Origin: Neurospora crassa OR74A
Lineage: Eukaryota; Ascomycota; Sordariomycetes; Sordariales; Sordariaceae
Length of the DNA stretch: 64,000 nt
Direction: 5' to 3'
NCBI RefSeq assembly: GCF_000182925.2
Contig: NC_026505.1
Location: forward strand, 3,162,001 to 3,226,000
Every line of letters starts with the position of its first letter. Position 1 is the first letter of the stretch. The notes below the pieces were generated by a model. The model saw only the letters and a program-made list of their open reading frames with translations, did not search any database and was not told the origin of the DNA. A program made the position numbers and the translations under genes. Of this stretch, positions 43,951 to 57,180 are shown one piece after another.

Positions 43951-44447
43951 TTGCAAGCTGTCCGCCTCATTTTCCGATCTGTCTGTCTCTTTCACTGATT
44001 GATCGTCATCAACGGCAAGAGCAGCACAACAAGTGTCTTCAGCGCACTTTCCCATCTCATCCCAGATCACGCTTTCCATTGAGTCCAGTGGCCAGGAGCA
44101 GGTCTCTGTCGAAATACTGGACATGTTCCTTCCCTTGAAAACGGAATGGCAAGCTGGACTTTTGGGGAGAGCAGGGTTGCGGACGGAAGCATATACCACT
44201 AGCCATATCGCGATTGTTGACGAGCGGAACAGGAGTCACTTTCCAGATTTACCGGACGACGAAGAAGACGTCCATGTCACGTACGAATTATGTACAATTG
44301 AAGATTTGCCAAGAATCGAATACAGAATCGTTACTTCCCATCGTGTCTCTACTGCTCTTTCCTTTTGCTTCCCCACCCATTAACGCCAAGACATCTTGCT
44401 GACAATGGCGATACAAACAGAACAACCGACGCTCCCCATCAACCGTT

Positions 44448-45483
44448 TCACGACACCTGCATTACGATCGGACCAGCCACGATCATATCATCCGTCAGCT
44501 TGCCTGTCAACGGGCCCGCGCTCGCCAAGTTCACATAAACAACGCCCTTCAAGCCCTGCGGCACCACGCACGCGCCCGTAGCAGCATCGAACGCCGTGAA
44601 TGCCGTACCGCCGGGGATGCCACCCGTGGTGAAAGCGCAGAACTTCGCGCTACCCGTCGCCGACGCATCGCTGCTCTGCAGCTTCACTTGTGACCCGGCA
44701 GCCGCCACCGTCTTCCCGTCCCCGCCCATCGTCAGCGTTGGAAACGCCTTCAAGATCAGATTGCTCCCATCGGGACAGCTCGCGATGAAGGGCGCCGCAA
44801 GGCTGAACACCTGTTTAGGAGACAAGGGCGTGTCGAAGGCCTGCGGCACCGCCACCACGCCGCTCGCCGCTCTGATGAACGTCTGGTGGCGTGCCTCAAC
44901 CGTTAGGATCGAGCCCGCGGTGGTCAGGATGCCCGGGTCGGTCACGAGCTGCGCCGCGCCCAGGTATGCCGACACGCCAACGTTCTCGAGCACGGCGGCT
45001 GTGGCGACCATGGCGGCGGCAGAGGTGACGTTCTGGAAGTTATATTTACATTCCTGTACGGGCTTGGCGCCGGCACCGGCGATGGCGCCCTGGAGCAGGA
45101 TTACGTGCTCCTCTTCGATGCTGCCGATGCCCTGTAGGTCCTTGATCTGAGACTCGGAGAGCCCGAGGGCGGTGAAGTCGGCGGCAGGGAATTTGGCGAA
45201 GCCTTCGCGGTAGAAGGTATTTTCGAGGTGTTCAAGCGTAAGAGCGCTGGAAGACAGGTTCGTTAGCTGATATGAGGCTTGTGCAAGCAGAGAAGAGGAG
45301 GGCCTACAATTGCAGGATGTCTACATCCGTTAGACCGGCGGCGGTAGCAAGGGCATTTTGTCGCCTCATGAAGCTGTGGATCTTGAGTTGGTTGTTTGTC
45401 AACTTGGGGATGGCGGGCAAGGCCGAGGTCAAGGCAGCTAGGCATGCCGTGATCAGGCCGAGGGTCTTTGTGATCGAAGGCAT
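44448..45483 (-). CDS. Secreted Rds1-like ferritin-fold protein
   Basis: Two exons on the minus strand (45483-45308 and 45246-44448; 61-nt intron, phase 2) give 324 residues. A signal peptide is clear (MPSITKTLGLITACLAALTS, cleavage near ALPA). The ferritin-like four-helix region starts at DILQF-ALTLEHLENTFYREGF across the splice, followed by EEEHVILLQGAIAG and VEARHQTFIRA, which carry the Glu and His residues of the fold. The C-terminal 110 residues (from FPTLTMGGDGKTV) form a separate domain common in this family. Homologues include the fission yeast stress-related protein Rds1, which responds to nutrients and ammonium; the molecular activity is unknown. Metal binding is possible but not shown. 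It is the first gene upstream of am, on the same strand, with 3.8 kb between them. Confidence 0.83.
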
Positions 45484-47879
45484 GTTGTCTTGTTGATCGA
45501 CTTGCTTCGTGGTAATTTGGCGTCGATGGTATAAAGGTAGGTTGTCTTTACTCTGTGTTGTGTCTCCTTCAATGGTCTCTTTTTCGTCGAAGGAATGCGA
45601 GCCTGGTGCTGTATATGCTTGTGTGCGTGTGTGGACTATGCTTGTCCCAGTATTACAATATGAGTAGGGAACCCCACAAGGCCGGGCCGTGTGTTGCTGG
45701 ACTTTGTTGATTGTCGTTTAGACAATTGTCGTTCAGTGTGATGAAGTGAAGAGCACAGCTCGAAGAGACAAGTAGAAGGCTCGAAAGGAGAATGAATGGA
45801 AGCAGCAAGAAAGCAGACCCGTGCTTGGTATAAAGAATGAATGAAACAGAAGAGTAAATGCAACACAAACACAACACCAGGTTGACAATCGATCGTGAAA
45901 GTGAAAAGGAAGATGGCGAGAAACGAACTATAAGTATAAAAAGAAACGACCGTCTGAAGGGGCCTGCGAGGTAAGGAGGTAAGGTTATATCCAGAAGGAG
46001 ACAACGTCACAGCCAACAAGAGTCGTGATGTTACGGTGCTGGCGAGCGCCAAGGGGCCGGATCACGGAATATGTATGTAGTGTACGGGGTCATGGACCCT
46101 ACATACATTTCACTATGTAAGGGCAAGGAGATAGCTTCACACGGCGGCAAACGGCTGTTAAGTGTTCCGGGGATATGGGGTAATAGCATTGCGGAGATAG
46201 TGGTTGTTCCCAAACCACCAGGGACTGACATGGGCAGGGGTTCCTCGAGTTCATTGCATGAGTGCCAGTGAAGTACGCTCGGAAGCAAATGGATGGTACG
46301 TACTACCTTTCATATACAGGTACTGCTTAACATAACTCGAATTAAAAGTTGAAACTTCCCAATTGAAAGGGGCGCATGCGGATCTGACTTGCTGGAATGT
46401 CAATAGTAGCATGTGAGATACGAACAAGCCGCTCTCTAGATATATATCATGTAATGACATAGAGGAAATGGAAACTACCCAATACACTCATCCAATCCCG
46501 TCCCTCATCACAGGTAGCCTAGGTTGGCGAGGTGAAATAGATATCTATCTCGTGACAAGGCAGGAGAAGAGTAACTAACCGAAAGAACTACCAGATCTTT
46601 TCCAACTCTTTTCTTCGAGTGTTGACTGAATCAAACAAAGGTGATGAAAGCGTCAAGTAACTAACCAAGTAGCCAAGCCCATTCTTGACGTTTCGTTTCT
46701 TCGTTCTGAGTGGACTTCTCAGCGGCCTCTCTTGCTTCAACCCTAGCTCTACTCTACTCTGAACCACAAACGATAGAGCCAGAAACGTGTGGAGGCATGT
46801 AGAGAGAGAGAGAGGGGTATGTAGTTAGAAACAAGCCATTTCTCATATCAATGCTACAGTGATCAAAATTATGAACCTGGAAGCTCAGCTATTCCAAACG
46901 GTTCAACCGAGACTCCGAACCAATAACAACAAGCTCATAAGAGAATTAAGGTTGAGGGTTTGGAGGTGCATCCCATCTTGCATGCGCTCGGATATCTCCA
47001 TGTCCAAAAAAGTGAGAGTCGTCGAGATATAGACAGGGGACGGGGTTACACCACGGAGAACATCTGTAACATTAGGGTTGTTGGGGTTTGTTGAAGGGGT
47101 CATCGCTTCCATGTCTCAAACACGTTTTAAAGGTCTCACGGGTACACGGATTTGTTGTAACCCGGTACCCTTACCAAGCCTTTTCAAGCTTGATTTGACG
47201 TTGACTGTCTCCTACCTACCTCTCATCACACTACTGGAGGACGGATTTCGATTCGTGAATACGTTTCATGGAAATGGAAGACATGGATGCCGAGCTGGAA
47301 AAAGATGTTCCACGATGTGTATACACCCCTTGTCGCCCACACTCGGCATGGGTAAAGCTTCAGCACATGCTGAAATGTTTCCGACGTCAGCACATTTGCA
47401 CTTGCGATAAGCTTGATTCTGCCGAATAGCCACGCCGCCTAATTGACTATATTCCGCATTCTTTTCACTTCATCAAATAATTATAATTTATGTCTGTACT
47501 CGGCTTCTGCTGTCTTACTGATCCTCATCATAACATATTCATCCCCCCGTCACCAAAGCTATTATAGGTAGCCAAATTATGATTGATACTCCCATAGGGG
47601 TCCCTTTCTGTCACATAGCTGCCACCCGCCAAGTTATCCATGTTGAGTGTGATAACACCTTCGCGAATAAGCCATCAGACTATAAGAGATGCACACCATA
47701 TCATCAACAAAGGAATACACCCGCATAACAATCTTGAAGACGTTGCTTTCTAACACATCATACATCATCCGTTCTTCCTACTTGTTTGACAAAATCTCCA
47801 CATGACGACGGACATTAAGGCAAGTCATCTTAACCGTTCCTGCACTGCTGCGCATCTTCTTTCCAAAGCATCAGATCAT
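45484..47879. other. Intergenic region between the Rds1-like gene and gul-1
   Basis: A 2.4-kb stretch that should contain the promoter of the Rds1-like gene at its left end and the gul-1 3' UTR at its right end. It includes a short GA repeat (46800-46815) and a CTACCTACC word near 47212. It is somewhat AT-richer than the flanks, but I saw no element ends or conserved coding frame. Confidence 0.4.
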
Positions 47880-50800
47880 TTAGAGGGCATAGGGATTGAG
47901 CGAGCGGATGGTCAGGCACCTGTGTTTTTGGTCAGTTGTGCATGTTGTAAGGGGAGAAGGGATGTAGAACTTACGGTGGGCTCTTGGAAAGGTCGGTCTT
48001 GAGGATGACAGGCACACGGGTCATCTCCGTCACATCCTGGATGTACTCGCCACCCTCCTCGCGGAGCTTGAAGAGCTTCAAGTACTTCTCCTTGTTGGTC
48101 AAGCGAGCCTCGGGCGCCTCACCGACGGGCACCTTCGAATCAGACCGAGTACGGTGGAGGGTACCGACGGCCTCAGCCGCAGACTGAGTAGGTGAGCCAG
48201 GCACGCTCTGAGTCGGGCGCTCCGCAAGAGATGCGCCGGCCATGGCCTCGGTGATATCAGAGGCATTGTCCTCGATGTCGTCCTCGTCCTCGTCCTGGAA
48301 CAGAGCGTCAACATCATCGTGCGAGACGGTACCAGTCTCGATCTGCTTGCGGGCAGCCTCCTCGCGATCCTTCTTAGCGCGTTCGGCCTCCTCAGCCTGG
48401 CGAGCAGCAGCGAGAGCATTCGAGATGCGCTGAGAAGCGGCGGCCTTGGGGCGCTCATCTTCAGGAACGTAGGCGGAGCTGGGAACACCCTTCTCCCAGT
48501 AGAGTTCAAGAACTCTCTTCTCTTTTCTAAACTCGGCCTTCTTTAGAGGAAGCTGATCGCAGTGGACACGCTTCTCGAAGCCCCACTCCGGAATGAGGAC
48601 GTCGAAGGCAGACTCGTACACACAAATGACGATACCCTCGCTGATCAGGTCGCCATTAACCTCCTGCCGCTTCTTATCCATGGTGCGGCAAGATTCGATG
48701 TGAACACTCTGTTCCTGAGCATTTTGAGCCGAATCCTTCTTGGTGTTGCAAGACTCTACGGTCTTGACAAGGTTCTCCAAATCCTCAGTATATTCAATCT
48801 TTCCATCAGAAAGAACAGCCTCAAGCTGACGATGAACAATGATGTCGGCGTAGCGCCTGGTGGGGTACGTGAAATGAGTGTAGAGGGGTAAGTTCAAGGC
48901 ATAGTGAGGCCAAAGCAGACTGGCAGTCTTGCCCGCAATGAAGTACTTGGCGCGCTGCATAGACTTGACGAGGAGGGTCTCCATACCCTTTCTGATGTCA
49001 GAGTCGTCAATCTTGAACAAGCTATTCTGTAGGGTACCACTGCTAGTAGCGTCAATGTCGTAGCCCAAAGCAGTCATACGGTCAATGATAGTTTGTAGGC
49101 GGCGGGAGTTAGGAGCAGACTGCCTGCGCAGAAGGGCTTTCTCCGGGAGTCCCTGCGCCAGACGTTGGGCAACATGGGTGTTGGCCTTGTGCATAAGCTC
49201 TTCGACAAGTTCAGTGGCCTGGCTAGACTCGAAAATGTTGTGCTTAGGCGGGATGTTCTCATCATCAAGTTGCTGGAGGAGACGGAGAGGCGCAATGGGT
49301 TCGCCACCGGCGCCCAAGCGAGCTTCACGGAACTTCTGGGCGACAGCGTTGAGAATCTGGATGTCCAGGGCCTTCACAGATGGATGGGAGAATCCGCTGC
49401 TACCGGAAATGGCTTCATCGATCTCGCTGAGCGACACCTTCCCGCCGCTCTTGACGATACCCTTTCCAATCCAGGTGTCGCCTTCGGCCACCGCGCCAGT
49501 CTGGGGGTTGACGTGGAACACAACGCTAAAAGTCAAGCGATCCTGTTCAGGAGTGAGGGTGCAAAGCTCGCTCGACAGCTTGGGGGGGAGAAGGGCACAG
49601 AAGCGGTTGACAAGATGGACCGCAGTACCGCGCTTCTTAGCTTCACGGTCAACGAGTGAGCCGGGCTTGACGAAGTGGGCGACATCGGGAACGTGAATAC
49701 CAATTTCGATCTTGCCGTCAGGCAACTGCTTGAAATGAACACCGTTGCCAAGCTCGACAGAGCTATCTAATTCAACAGTGAACACATTCTCGCCACGGAA
49801 GTCACGGCGAGCGGCAAGAGCAGCTTGATCCTCACTTTCAAGCGACCAGTCTTGCTGGCTGACGTTGCGCAAAACAGCCTCAGCAAACTCGTCGGACGCG
49901 AAGTTGTTGTCACGAAGGAGGGCATCGGTCTCAACCTTAAGATCACCCATTTTGCCCAGCTTCTCAACGAGGGTACCAAACGGATGCAGAGAAGTGATGG
50001 GCCAGCGCTTGATACAAGCCACGAAGATCTGGTCCGCATAGTCCTGGTGCTTCTCCACGAAGTCCTTGGGTGCTTGCTCGGTAGGAATGGCAATCAGAGG
50101 AACACGCTTGTCCGTGGGCTTGAACCAAACAATCTTGGGCTTCTCGTGGGAGCGCGAGTCTTGTTGGCGGCCATTGCCACCGTCTCTCGCAGCGCGTTCA
50201 GCTTCCTGCTTCTCCTTCGTAGCCTGACTGCTCGGGCGGAGCAGACCAAGGGTACCAGAAAACATTTGGCCGGGAACACGCTCAATAACAGCAACAATGT
50301 GACCAGCAAAGAGAGGCTGCTGCTCATCATTGATCTCCTCTTCCTCAACCAAAAGAAGACTTTGACCTTCAACTTCCACGTCGTCGTTCTTCTTTTGGGT
50401 AGGACGCTGTCTGAGGCTGCCACGGCGGCGGAGTCCCCCCTCAGCGTTGCCATTGTCGTCACCAGTATTTTGGCCTCCACTAATGGAGCCAGAACGAGTG
50501 TCGGTAATATCCTTGCGCTTCTTCTTTTCTTCCTTCTCGCGCTTCTGCGCCCACACTTCACCAACATCCAACAGCTCGACCGCAACGAGATCACCTTCGA
50601 GAGCACGGTTGCGATCCTTGCTGCCGCAGATGAAGATATCGGCGGGAAGCAGGCCATCCTGCGTCGAGACGTACGCATCGCTTCTGTTCTTCTTGTTCAC
50701 GCGAAGAATACCAGAAACAAGCTGGCCGTTACCCAAGAGGGCAGGAAGAGTAGCTTGGGGAAGGTAAGGAGTGAAAAGCGTCTTGCGCTGCTGTTGCTGG

Positions 50801-51099
50801 CTTTGCTGACCAGGAGCAGCCATTTGAGGAGCGTGCTGGCTGGCGGCAAGACCGGTAAGTGGCTGACCATTCATCTGAGCAAGCTGAAGAGCCTGAAGCT
50901 GGTTGAGCTGCATCGGATTGAGTTGTTGGCCAGGGAAAACCTGGGGCATCATCATCTGACCGGGGAACTGAACCAGCTGAGGCTGTCCAGGATACTGGAA
51001 GGATCCAATCGAAGAGATGGACTGGCTCACCGAGCCGCGGCTGCGGTGACCGGGCTGGAAGCCCTGGCTCTGAGGAAGGGCAGCGGTCTGGTCCTGAGC

Positions 51100-51130
<31 letters not shown>

Positions 51131-52256
51131 CTCCAGTTGCCGTCGAAGTTGCGGGAACCAGTGCGGGCATGGCCGCTACCAGGAGCGCGGCGGGAAAAGT
51201 CGCTGCCTTGGCCCACGGAGTCGGTAGAGAAATGGCCTCCGCGGCCACCACGGCCATTGGCACCAACAGCCATACTCTGGCTCCTGCCATGGCCGCCACG
51301 ACCGCCACGGAACGACGATCCCTGAGCTATCTGGCCCTCCGCCGGAGCAGGAGTGGTGCTCGGGGTGGTCTTGGCATCATCCTCAGACTTCTCGGAGGAG
51401 CCAGGGGCAGGAGCAGCAGGGAACTGGAAGGTAGACGTCGTGCGCTTCTGTTGGGCGATCTCGGCGGCCTTCTTGGCATCAGCCAAGGCCAAGGAATGTC
51501 TTCTCTGATGACCGCCGCCGGATCCACCCCGACCACCACGACCGCCGGTGCTGTTCTCTCGGGCGTGACCCTGGGTGGGATCTTGGAAGTTGCCGAACGT
51601 CGAACCAGAGGCGCCGGCAGAGGGAGCAGGCGGCGGGCCCCCCATGCCCATGTTTGGAATGGCCGACTGATTACGGCGATGTGAAAGCGGTTGTGTAGGA
51701 GGAGCTAGGGGCGGCTGCTGCTGCAGCTGGACCGGGAACTGGAAGCCCGCCTGAGGCGCCAAACCGGCAATGGGCTGGAAGTTGGTGAATCCGCCAGGGC
51801 CCAGGGGTTGCGTGGCCGGAAGCATGCCGAGGTTGGCATATTGAGCTGTAATCTGCTGTTGCTGCTGCTGAAGGAGTTCGATCTGCTGCTGGATGGCAAG
51901 CTGTTCCACTGCACCGAAAAAAAGATCCAGTCAGTACGCCAGCGCATTGAAGAGGGGGATGAGGGGTTACAGTCAGGACACAAGACGGGAACGCGACGGG
52001 GTCAGGGGTACGATCATTGGCTTTTGAAGCTTTTCGCCACGAACAAGAACGGACCAGTGCAAGAGCGGTAGAGGGGCGCCGCGATAGTACACGATGGCAA
52101 TGGCGATGACAATAGCAAAACTCAAAACATACTGTTCGTGTTTGAAAACATACTCATCAACGGGGTCAGCTCCGACGGGCTTCTTCGATGGGCGATATGG
52201 AGCCGTCGGCCGGCGGGGCCAGAGACGCCTCCTTGAGGCTGCTGTTGCTGATCCAT
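47880..52256 (-). CDS. gul-1: GUL-1, Ssd1-type RNA-binding protein with an inactive RNase II fold
   Basis: Three exons on the minus strand (52256-52133, 51908-47975, 47919-47880; introns 224 and 55 nt) give 1365 residues. GUL-1 binds mRNAs for cell-wall proteins, acts in RNP granules and is a target of the NDR kinase COT-1; gul-1 mutations suppress cot-1. The N-terminal 400 residues are disordered and Gln/Gly/Arg-rich with at least six HxRxxS sites (Ser at about 28, 123, 161, 180, 253, 292), the NDR kinase consensus. Cold-shock-like domains follow (about 420-700), then an RNB domain in which the metal-binding Asp cluster is replaced (FTVELDSSVELGNGVHF), as in Ssd1. The last exon is 40 nt and codes PCLTIRSLNPYAL, a typical Ssd1 end. 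An in-frame ATG at 52319 could extend the start. Two in-frame donors exist for intron 1. Confidence 0.93.
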
Positions 52257-54878
52257 GATGCAGGTTGTTGGGACGGACAGGTGCAGATGACTCGGGTGAT
52301 CCAGGCAGAAAACGTGCACGTCGAGTGCGAATGCAAGGCGAAGTCGGCGTTGGACCTAAAGCGTGTGAAGAAGTAGTAAAGTAGAGCACGAGACGAGTCG
52401 AGTCGAGTCGAGTCGAATCGAATCGAGGCGTGGTCGACCGAACAGAGACGAGGGGGAAGGTTATTGAGCTGGGTTTATCTTTTTTGTGTGGCCGGATTGC
52501 CGTTGCGATGCATCAGATGCGATGGGAGTTGCGGTATGTTTGGTTGCGGTGCGGAGACGTCGCCCCAAAGGACAGTTTTGTTTCGCAGTTAAAGCGGATT
52601 GGATGAAAGAAATCAAGTCCAAAGAGGTTATAATGAGAGATTGAAAAGTTGCTACGAGGGAGTGTAGAGAGAAGGGAGGGAGGTGTCCGGCTTTGCTAGT
52701 TGACGTTGAAGCTAGAGGGAAGCCTGAAGCCGATGCGGATTGAGGTTCGTGAGGAGGGAAGGGGAAAGGGAGAGTGCAGGAGGAGGAGGAGTCGGAGGAC
52801 GGGAGAAAGAGGTTCGGTGCTATAGGAAGTCAGGAGGACTGGGCCTTGGACCTGAGAGGAGGAGGAGGAGGAGGAGCAGAGCACTTTCAGCGCCGCAGCG
52901 GCAGTCAGCGAGAGGAACCCGAAAGGTCCATCCTTCGGCGGGCATCCTGGGCTGGCTAGGTTGTACCTAGAGTATCTACCTAGAGGTACCTACCTCACCT
53001 AGACTACATGCTAGTGACGAACTGATGCGTGAGAGGGAAACGACGGGACAGGATGGTGCCCGCCCGCCTGGCAGTCCGTCCTGCTGAGGTGAGTGAGGTC
53101 CGTCCCTCCTTGGAGGCGCATGCTGCAGGTGTACACGGTGCGGCGGCGGAGCATGGAAGGTCCGGGTTCACGGCAGGCATCTCTTACGGTTTCAGTTGCA
53201 CCTATCAGCGGCGGTGCTGGGCAGTTGGCTGAAGTGGTGGGCTACCGTTAGTAGCGCCAGGATAGGTGCAAGCACGCAGGGTGTGAGGGTGGTGCACCGG
53301 ATACCCCATGTGCGCGACACACCGTGCTCCTCTTCCCTTCCACTTACAACCCAACTACTACTGAATGAAGTAACCTTTGAGCCCCTTTTATAAAACCGTC
53401 TTTTCTTCCTGGCCTTTGTTCAAAAGGAAATCTGCACTCATGACATCCACTGCATACCTACTTCTGGAGTTTCTGTTCAATAGCCAAGAGCTTCGAAGAG
53501 TCGAGGACCGCGACAGGAGCATCCGGGGGAAGCTACACTACCTACACCAATCAACGATGCCAGTGGGGAAACGGTTCCTCAGCAGACTCGGGAAAATCAC
53601 AAATGGCAGAAGTGGACACTCCCGCTAATCGTCTTTACCCCATACCTCATTTAGTTTAGATTCAGGATATCTCAAACATGGCGTATGCTGGGCGATGCTT
53701 CCCTGTCACGAATGTGTCTGCACAGGGACAGGGACGACAAACTCGAGATGTACTCGAAGATACGTGCTCGAACGTTTCTCTCGGGGAAACTCAACGGTGG
53801 TCGGAAAGAGGATCGCCAACCCATATCATGATGTGCCCGGCATCACCTGGGGAATATGGACTGGCCTTGCCGGCGTAACAGGGAAGACGTCAATGGTGAT
53901 GGTGATACCCTAAACCCTGGATCGACGCGAGTACACCGCATACTGCAAGACGACAGCCGTGTCTCCCGTGTCAGAAGCTCCGGCAGGCTTTGGGGGTCTG
54001 TGTCTTTGGATGACGGTACGATTCGTAAAAGAGGTTGAAGAGAAGAGAGACACGGATACCTGCGGGAACTAATGGAGTTGCTATCTGCCATATACAAAGA
54101 CCACAAGCTGACCTTCTTGACGATATTTGCTGTCCACAGCACCAATGGATCAAAGTAATACCTATGCAGTAACTTGCGATGAAAAGATGAATCCTTGATT
54201 CATCACACATCCTGCATTAAAGTTCGTTTGAGATGTCAATAGCACGTTGCCTTAGCTTAGCTTCGTAAGTACATACAATGGCGACTTCAAAGAGCTGTAC
54301 CTCCGAAGCCCTTTCTCTTGACTGTTCCCATCACTTTGTAATTTATACGGACGCCCGAGGACCTGGAGATATTTCAGCGTAACACAGCAGGAGCAGACAT
54401 CTAAATTTGGGTTATAGATGCCAAAGCCGCTTTGTGATATCTACACAGGTAGGTAGGTTTTTGTTGCCAACAATACATCAAGGCTAGATTTCAGGTTGGT
54501 TTATAGAAAGGTGCCACTTCCATCCGTTCTCCCCCACCAAAAGCGGCTGCAAGGACCACTGCACCTAACCACACACAGTGTGTAAAGATACCAAGACAGA
54601 CGGATGCCGCCATACTAAAACCGCACCCATGGAGTGGACTTAGTGCTATTGGACTCGCGACGCGCGCAAAGTACAACTCCAATTGATAGTGTCCATAGTA
54701 CCCTTCCGCAACTGTCAAGCCGAACACAACACCGGACGATCACCTTAACATCACCCAATTTTTTTTTTAACCAAGCAGCGATATATCTGCCTGAAAATTT
54801 CCCCAGTGTACCACCTGTCCGGCAATCGTGACGGGTGACTGGGATTGTCAAGCAGCAGCGCATCCAACCACCGACAGG
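52257..54878. promoter_or_regulatory. Divergent upstream region of gul-1 and gle1
   Basis: A 2.6-kb gap between two divergent genes. It contains a pentamer repeat near the gul-1 side, GA-rich blocks (52740-52880), and TACCTA/TAGGTA words at 52976-53003 and 54447-54458. No conserved coding frame was recognised. Confidence 0.4.
52393..52427. repeat. GAGTC/GAATC pentamer microsatellite upstream of gul-1
   Basis: About seven 5-bp units in a row, first GAGTC then GAATC. It lies about 140 bp upstream of the gul-1 start and is likely in the promoter or 5' leader. Confidence 0.85.
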
Positions 54879-56572
54879 ATGGCTGGTTCGTCCCCCGCTC
54901 GCCCAAACGGCAACCAGTGGGCAAGCCCTTCCTCGCGATCAGTCATATCCGACATTCTTGCTGGAGACCGCAATTCCGAGGCCCGGCATAGACTTCTGAT
55001 TGAGGCCGCTAGGAGGGAACATGAACGTGTACGCGAGGAGGCCGAGAGGGTGTACCAGGAACACCTCTTGAGACAAGAGCAGGAACGTCTGGTCGAGGAG
55101 CGCAAGAAAGAGGAGGAAAGGATACGAGCAGAAGAACAACTTGCTGCTGAGCGAAGGAAGCTTAACGCTCTCAAGGCGAAGAAAATCGAGATCCCGCCTG
55201 TCCTGCCTGACTTCGAGCCAGCAAAGGCACCATCTCCAGCCCCGAAACCTGCCTCAACGGCATCCCCATCACAACCACCCGCCACCCAAGTCAATGGCAA
55301 AACACTTTTCGAAAAGCAACCCGAGTTGCAGCCAGCGTCTGCACCGGCTGCAGCGAAGCCTTTTGGAGGATTTGGACAGACACTAACAAGTGCGCAACCC
55401 GCCACTGCTGCCCTGAAGCAGTCAACGCCTGCATCTGCAGCCTCTTCTCAGCTTGCGACCAGTAACTTGCTAGGGAACAATATCCAGGTCAATGGAACCG
55501 CCACGGCCACGACCATTGCCAAATCACCGACACCAGCACCCGTGCAACAAGGACCTGACCGATTGGCAGTGATACACAAAAATCTGAAAGAGCTGCGGAA
55601 GTCTATGTTGGATCAAGCAAAAGCAAATCAGGCGCTTAAAGCCCGTATGGGAGATATGCGTCGAGAGATCAGAAAGTGTGTTGGACAACTCACGGGAGGC
55701 GGCGCGGGAGTCAATCGTCAACAGGTATTTAATCACCAAATCAAGCCTGTTTTCAGCCTTTGGGGGACTGCGCTAACCAGACACAATGACAGAACAATAC
55801 CATTGCTGCTCTACTACGCGAGGCGCTCGAAAACCGCGTACAATCTCAGCTCGTTGACCCGAATACCTTCCTCGTCGAATCACGAGCCCCAGTTCAAGGG
55901 CCTACCAACAACGATCCGCAGGTCCCGTCACTATTTATCTATCTACTGAACGTCTTCGCCAAGGCCACCATTTCCCAGTTCATCAACGAAGGCGGTCCAC
56001 GACCAGAGACAGCCGATCCCGTGGGTGTCTGTATTGCCGCCGTGTTTTCCGACCCGGCATTCGCGTGGCGTGGGGCCTCCATGATCGACATCCTTCTCGC
56101 CAAGTTCCGCATCGTCTGTCCCGTCCTGTGGGGTTATAGGGGCAGCGAGAAGACGGAGCAAGGACGCGCCAGGATAGGGTGGTGGAAGGACAATGGAAGA
56201 TGGGTTACGGAGCAGGTGCATTTTGACCGAATGACGGGTCTCGGTGCCGGCTTCGCCGCGATATCGTTGCGAAACTTCGCCTCGTCCAAGAAGCAAAACC
56301 CATACCCACCACGACATTACTGGGCGGCCATGGCGAAGATTGTCAACACCCCTTCAGGCGAAATCTCAAATACCCAGTGCGTGGTTCTGAAAGCTATGAT
56401 CCAGAACTACGAGGAGAAGTTTATCCATGCATATGGAACCGCTGCCCTTGCGGCGTTGAGGACCGCGCTCGTAGAGTTCCCTGCTCGGGCACCGGTCAAG
56501 TCGAGTGCCGTGAACTCGTTGCAGGTTGTCCATGATCTGCTCAGGAAGAGTACTGGAGCTGCTCTTGGATAA
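54879..56572 (+). CDS. gle1: mRNA export factor Gle1
   Basis: Two exons (54879-55724 and 55793-56572; 68-nt intron) give 541 residues, near the size of yeast Gle1 (538). Gle1 sits at the cytoplasmic face of the nuclear pore and, with InsP6, activates the DEAD-box ATPase Dbp5 to release exported mRNPs. A long coiled coil (about 45-105, EEAERVYQEHLLRQEQERLV) is followed by an Ala/Pro/Ser-rich linker and the helical GLE1 domain (about 245-541), recognised by VPSLFIYLLNVFAKATISQF, VCPVLWGYRG and ERMTGL-like FDRMTGLGAGFAAISLRNF. The last acceptor is fixed because the earlier AG at 55780 leads directly to a stop. The N-terminal ATG at 54879 fits; an upstream in-frame ATG lies at 54828. Confidence 0.92.
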
Positions 56573-57180
56573 ATAAAGTGGTCGTGTGTGTCAGAGGAAT
56601 GGGGTTGGTGTGTTGTGTGTCAGAAAGAAAAGTCATATCAACGGCGTTCAGGATTTGGTCATTTGAGGTTTTCAGCATCTTGGAAGGATAACGTCTGCCA
56701 TGTGCCGGTTACGAAAAGTTAGTGTTCTATCAGAAGAAACTGAAAGGCCGGGCTTCCCAGCGTATTTGGCGCTTTCTGTTATATACCCAGCGTATCTACA
56801 ATCAAGGCGGCGAAGCTCGTAGTGGGCATACAGAAACAAAAACCTACCACATCAGCACTCAGAGAAAGAAAGCCCTGTAAAGGGTGCAGAACTGAGCCTT
56901 TGTATGGCTCCAAACTCAATGTTGCTGACCGATGCCCGTTTTCACCTGGACCATGGCGGCAACAACTCGTGGCTGCAGTGATCCAGTAGGTCATTATTGT
57001 ATTACCGTATGACCGTCCATCATAATGCTGTAGGCGGTAAAGCAAAATAAGTAACAGGAGAGCCAAACATCATAGACACCCCTTCAGAACTCCTCTTAAC
57101 CGGCAGAACCCAAAAAGAAAACAGCCCGCCTAGTCTAGTCAGCCAAAACACAGCCCCAATCCTGCCGTCCAGCTCCCAGC
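56573..57180. other. Shared 3' region of convergent gle1 and tlg1
   Basis: A 608-bp gap between two convergent genes that should hold both 3' UTRs. No feature was recognised. Confidence 0.35.

Larger units (their letters stand above)
40652..44447. promoter_or_regulatory. 3.8-kb upstream region of am with likely distal activation elements
   Basis: This region lies between am and the next minus-strand gene upstream and contains no recognised gene. For N. crassa am, two distal activating regions were described (from memory, about -1.3 to -1.4 kb and -2.1 to -3.2 kb), the nearer one bound by a CCAAT-binding complex. Counting from a start near 40770 they would fall at about 42.1-42.2 and 42.9-44.0 kb. 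The region also contains tandem duplications at 41977-42006 and 43908-43950 and an A/G-rich run near 42735-42770. Confidence 0.55.

Noticed and set aside
49825-51684. A 619-codon open frame on the plus strand
   Set aside because: It lies wholly inside gul-1 on the opposite strand. It is explained by the codon bias of gul-1 and has no recognisable domain.
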